A DNA stretch of 64,000 bases from Limnohabitans sp. Rim8. GTDB taxonomy: Bacteria; Pseudomonadota; Gammaproteobacteria; Burkholderiales; Burkholderiaceae_C. The DNA lies in contig NZ_CAMDLM010000006.1 of assembly GCF_945901735.1 (NCBI RefSeq), forward strand, positions 62,001 through 126,000, given 5' to 3'. The notes beneath the pieces are model-generated. The model had not been told where the DNA came from and searched no databases. It saw only the letters and a list, made by a program, of their open reading frames with translations. Below are positions 62,000 to 64,000 of the stretch, in pieces. Made by a program: the position numbers and the translations under genes. The first letter of the stretch is position 1, and the number at the start of each line of letters is the position of its first letter.

Positions 62000-62983
62000 A
62001 TGAGCCTTGCAGTCCAGATCGACCAACACGGTGGTCCCGAAGTCATGAAACTGGTGGACGTCACCGTGGGCGAACCCGGCCCCGGTGAGATCCGCATCCG
62101 TCACAAGGCCATTGGCCTGAACTTCATCGATGTGTACCAGCGCAGCGGCCTGTACCAGCTGCCCATGCCGCTCAAGTTGGGCATGGAAGCCTCGGGCGTG
62201 GTCGAGGCCGTGGGCGAGGGCGTGTCGCACCTCAAGGTGGGTGACCGCGCTGCCTATGCCAGCCAGCCGCCCGGCAGCTACTGTGAGGTGCGTGTGATGC
62301 CCGCCAAATGCGTGTGCCATTTGCCCGATGCGATCTCGTTCGAGACGGGGGCGGCCATGATGCTGAAGGGCCTGACAGCGGAGTACTTGCTCAAGCGCAC
62401 ATCGCCCCAGGGGGGACTGCATGCGGGCGACTTTGTGTTGTTCCATGCAGCCGCCGGGGGTGTGGGCCTGATCGCCTCTCAGTGGGCCAAAGCCCTGGGC
62501 CTGCGCCTGATCGGCACCGCAGGCAGCGACGCCAAGTGCGCCTTGGCCAAAGCCAATGGCGCGGAGTTTTGCATCAACTATGCCACCGAGGATTTCCAGG
62601 CCAAGGTCAAAGAGATCACCGACGGCAAAGGCGTCAAGGTGGTTTACGACTCGGTGGGCAAAGACACCTGGGACAAGTCGCTGGACTGCCTGGCCCCCCT
62701 GGGTTTGATGGCCAGTTTTGGCAATGCTTCAGGCCCAGTGGCCCCGTTTGCGCCTGGCATTCTCGGCCCTAAAGGTTCGATTTATGTGACGCGCCAAACG
62801 TTGTTCAGCCACATCACCACGCGCGAAAACACGCAGGAAATGGCCGACGATTTGTTCGAGGCGGTGACCAGCGGCAAGGTCAAGATTCACATCGAGCAAA
62901 CTTTCCCGTTGGCCAACATCCAAGACGCCCACACCGCGCTGGAAGCACGCAAGACCACGGGTTGCACCATCATCACTTTGTGA
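62000..62983 (+). CDS. NADPH:quinone oxidoreductase (MDR family)
   Basis: A 327-residue zinc-free medium-chain dehydrogenase/reductase. GLNFIDVYQRSGLY and GMEASGVVEAVGEGV are the N-terminal catalytic-domain signatures; LFHAAAGGVGLIASQWAKALG is split as LFHAAAGGVG and LIASQWAKALG and binds NADPH. It reduces quinones, likely protecting against oxidative or xenobiotic stress. An AGGAG ribosome site precedes the ATG. A terminator follows. Confidence 0.93.
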   Translation: MSLAVQIDQHGGPEVMKLVDVTVGEPGPGEIRIRHKAIGLNFIDVYQRSGLYQLPMPLKLGMEASGVVEAVGEGVSHLKVGDRAAYASQPPGSYCEVRVMPAKCVCHLPDAISFETGAAMMLKGLTAEYLLKRTSPQGGLHAGDFVLFHAAAGGVGLIASQWAKALGLRLIGTAGSDAKCALAKANGAEFCINYATEDFQAKVKEITDGKGVKVVYDSVGKDTWDKSLDCLAPLGLMASFGNASGPVAPFAPGILGPKGSIYVTRQTLFSHITTRENTQEMADDLFEAVTSGKVKIHIEQTFPLANIQDAHTALEARKTTGCTIITL

Positions 62984-63036
62984 AGCTTGGGTGACGGCGC
63001 TTCGGCGCTGGAGGCCCATCACACGGCGTTGAATGG

Positions 63037-63073
63037 AAAAAAACCGCTGACCTGAATGGTCCGCGGTTTTTTT
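63037..63073. terminator. Bidirectional terminator
   Basis: AAAAAAACCGC (63037-63047) pairs perfectly with GCGGTTTTTTT (63063-63073), with an inner GACC/GGTC stem. It separates the convergent quinone oxidoreductase and aminotransferase genes. Confidence 0.92.
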
Positions 63074-63094
63074 ATGGCTGGCCTGTGCCGAGGC

Positions 63095-64000
63095 TCAAGC
63101 CGCCAGTTTGGCCTTGGGGGCAATGGTTTCCAGCGCACCGCTCAGGTGTTGCAGTGTGCGAGGCACCTGGTGCCATTTGTCCAGACCAAACAAGCCCATG
63201 CGGAAGGTGCGGAAGTCGGCAGGCTCGTCGCACTGCAGGGGCACGCCTGCGGCGGTTTGCAGGCCCAGCGCCAAAAACTTTTTGCTGCTTTGGATCTCGG
63301 GGTCCGTGGTGTAGCTGACCACCACACCAGGCGCTTCAAAACCGGGCGCGGCCACGCTGGGGAAGCCGTGCTCAAGCAACATTGACCGCACTTGGCGACC
63401 CAGCGCCATTTGCTCGTCGCGCACTTTGTCAAAACCATAGGCCTCGGTCTCCAGCATGGTCTCTTGCAAGCGCTGCAGCGCATCGGTGGGCAAGGTGGTG
63501 TGGTACATGTGGCCACCACTTTCGTAGGTTTCCATCACTTGCAGCCACTTTTTCAGGTCCATCGCGAAGGTGGTGCTGGTGGTGCTGTCAATCGCTTGGC
63601 GGGCGCGCTCGCTCAGCATGACCATGGCGCAGCAGGGCGAGCTGCTCCAGCCTTTTTGCGGCGCGCTGATCAACACGTCTACGCCTGTGGCTTGCATGTC
63701 CACCCACATGGCGCCCGAGGCGATGCAGTCAAGCACAAACAGGCCGCCCACCGCGTGCACCGCATCGGACACGGCCTTCAGGTAGTCGTCGGGCAGGATC
63801 ATGCCGGCCGAAGTTTCGACGTGCGGGGCAAACACCAGTGCAGGTTTTTCTGAGGCAATGGCGGCTTTGACTAGCTCGATTGGGGCAGGGGCCCAGGCGG
63901 CTTGTGAGGACTCGGACACGCGGCGGGCCTTGAGCACGCTGTGGCTTTTGGGAATCTGGCCCATGTCAAAGATTTGCGTCCAGCGGTAGCTGAACCAGCC
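63095..64000 (-). CDS. Class V aminotransferase (serine/alanine-glyoxylate type), 5' end outside the window
   Basis: About 302 C-terminal residues of a fold type I PLP enzyme; the frame stays open to the right-hand edge, so the start lies beyond it. VFAPHVETSAGMILP and GLFVLDCIASGAMWVDM place the cofactor Asp, and ISAPQKGWSSSPC carries the Schiff-base Lys. C-terminal FRTFRMGLFGLDKWHQ contains the substrate-carboxylate Arg region. It most resembles alanine- or serine-glyoxylate aminotransferases and related proteins. It converges with the quinone oxidoreductase gene. Confidence 0.88.
   Translation of the reverse strand, partial: GWFSYRWTQIFDMGQIPKSHSVLKARRVSESSQAAWAPAPIELVKAAIASEKPALVFAPHVETSAGMILPDDYLKAVSDAVHAVGGLFVLDCIASGAMWVDMQATGVDVLISAPQKGWSSSPCCAMVMLSERARQAIDSTTSTTFAMDLKKWLQVMETYESGGHMYHTTLPTDALQRLQETMLETEAYGFDKVRDEQMALGRQVRSMLLEHGFPSVAAPGFEAPGVVVSYTTDPEIQSSKKFLALGLQTAAGVPLQCDEPADFRTFRMGLFGLDKWHQVPRTLQHLSGALETIAPKAKLAA

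Noticed and set aside
60791..62446. 551-codon minus-strand frame over the DMT permease and quinone oxidoreductase
   Set aside because: It is out of frame with the recognised genes and lacks any domain.
1..64000. CRISPR arrays, prophage or intact insertion sequences
   Set aside because: No regularly spaced direct repeats, phage structural genes or transposase genes were seen on either strand.

Overview
The window is dense, GC-rich bacterial chromosome with short intergenic gaps and many ATGA start/stop overlaps. Gene content points to a betaproteobacterium of the order Burkholderiales, most like Comamonadaceae: four Bug (TctC-type) periplasmic receptors, a coxB-coxA-ctaG-coxC-SURF1-ctaA-ctaB-SCO block, an RpoH gene with a CIRCE element, a DUF2076/recJ cluster and a short H-NS. 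The genus cannot be fixed from sequence alone. I see no prophage, CRISPR array, integrase or intact insertion sequence.

Layout. 1-3150: a translationally coupled catabolic cluster (isochorismatase-fold protein, flavoprotein, ICL/PEPM lyase, GNAT). 3147-9507: a GST and a small Rossmann-like protein, an AhpD-like protein, Bug receptor 1, an MFS carrier, asparaginase and a 2-keto-4-pentenoate hydratase-like protein. 9592-9668: tRNA-Met with a bidirectional terminator. 9748-16899: a kynureninase-hyuA-hyuB-Bug operon facing a LysR regulator. 17006-21552: orphan FtsX-type permease, truncated hemoglobin, Smr protein and ApaH. 21553-22839: an AT-rich stretch with H-NS and a NusG/RfaH paralogue. 22859-27364: isoprenyl transferase, a frameshifted conserved gene, MaoC hydratase, TrmL, ComF and a BioC-like protein.

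27460-37148: the cytochrome c oxidase region, holding structural subunits (coxB with fused cytochrome c, coxA, coxC), copper and assembly factors (CtaG, SURF1, two SCO-type CX3C proteins) and heme O/heme A synthases. 37205-40438: Bug receptor 3, rpoH under a perfect CIRCE operator, ftsY. 40467-45333: an M16 peptidase pair (one catalytic, one degenerate), hemerythrin, rsmD and coaD, followed by a REP-like inverted pair. 45455-52609: DUF2076-hypothetical-recJ, then lolC-lolD-tatD-spermidine-synthase-like. 52756-59272: tctB-tctA, Bug receptor 4, a GGT-like protein, a DMT exporter and an atypical SDR. 59290-64000: type II NADH dehydrogenase, DMT permease, quinone oxidoreductase and a class V aminotransferase that leaves the window.

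The most interesting items are the kynU-hyuAB-Bug operon, a hydrolase whose nucleophile position is glycine, the CIRCE site on rpoH, the single-base frameshift at about 24199, the SCO-like gene overlapping SURF1, the GGT-like and SDR proteins with altered active-site motifs, and the REP-like pair after coaD.
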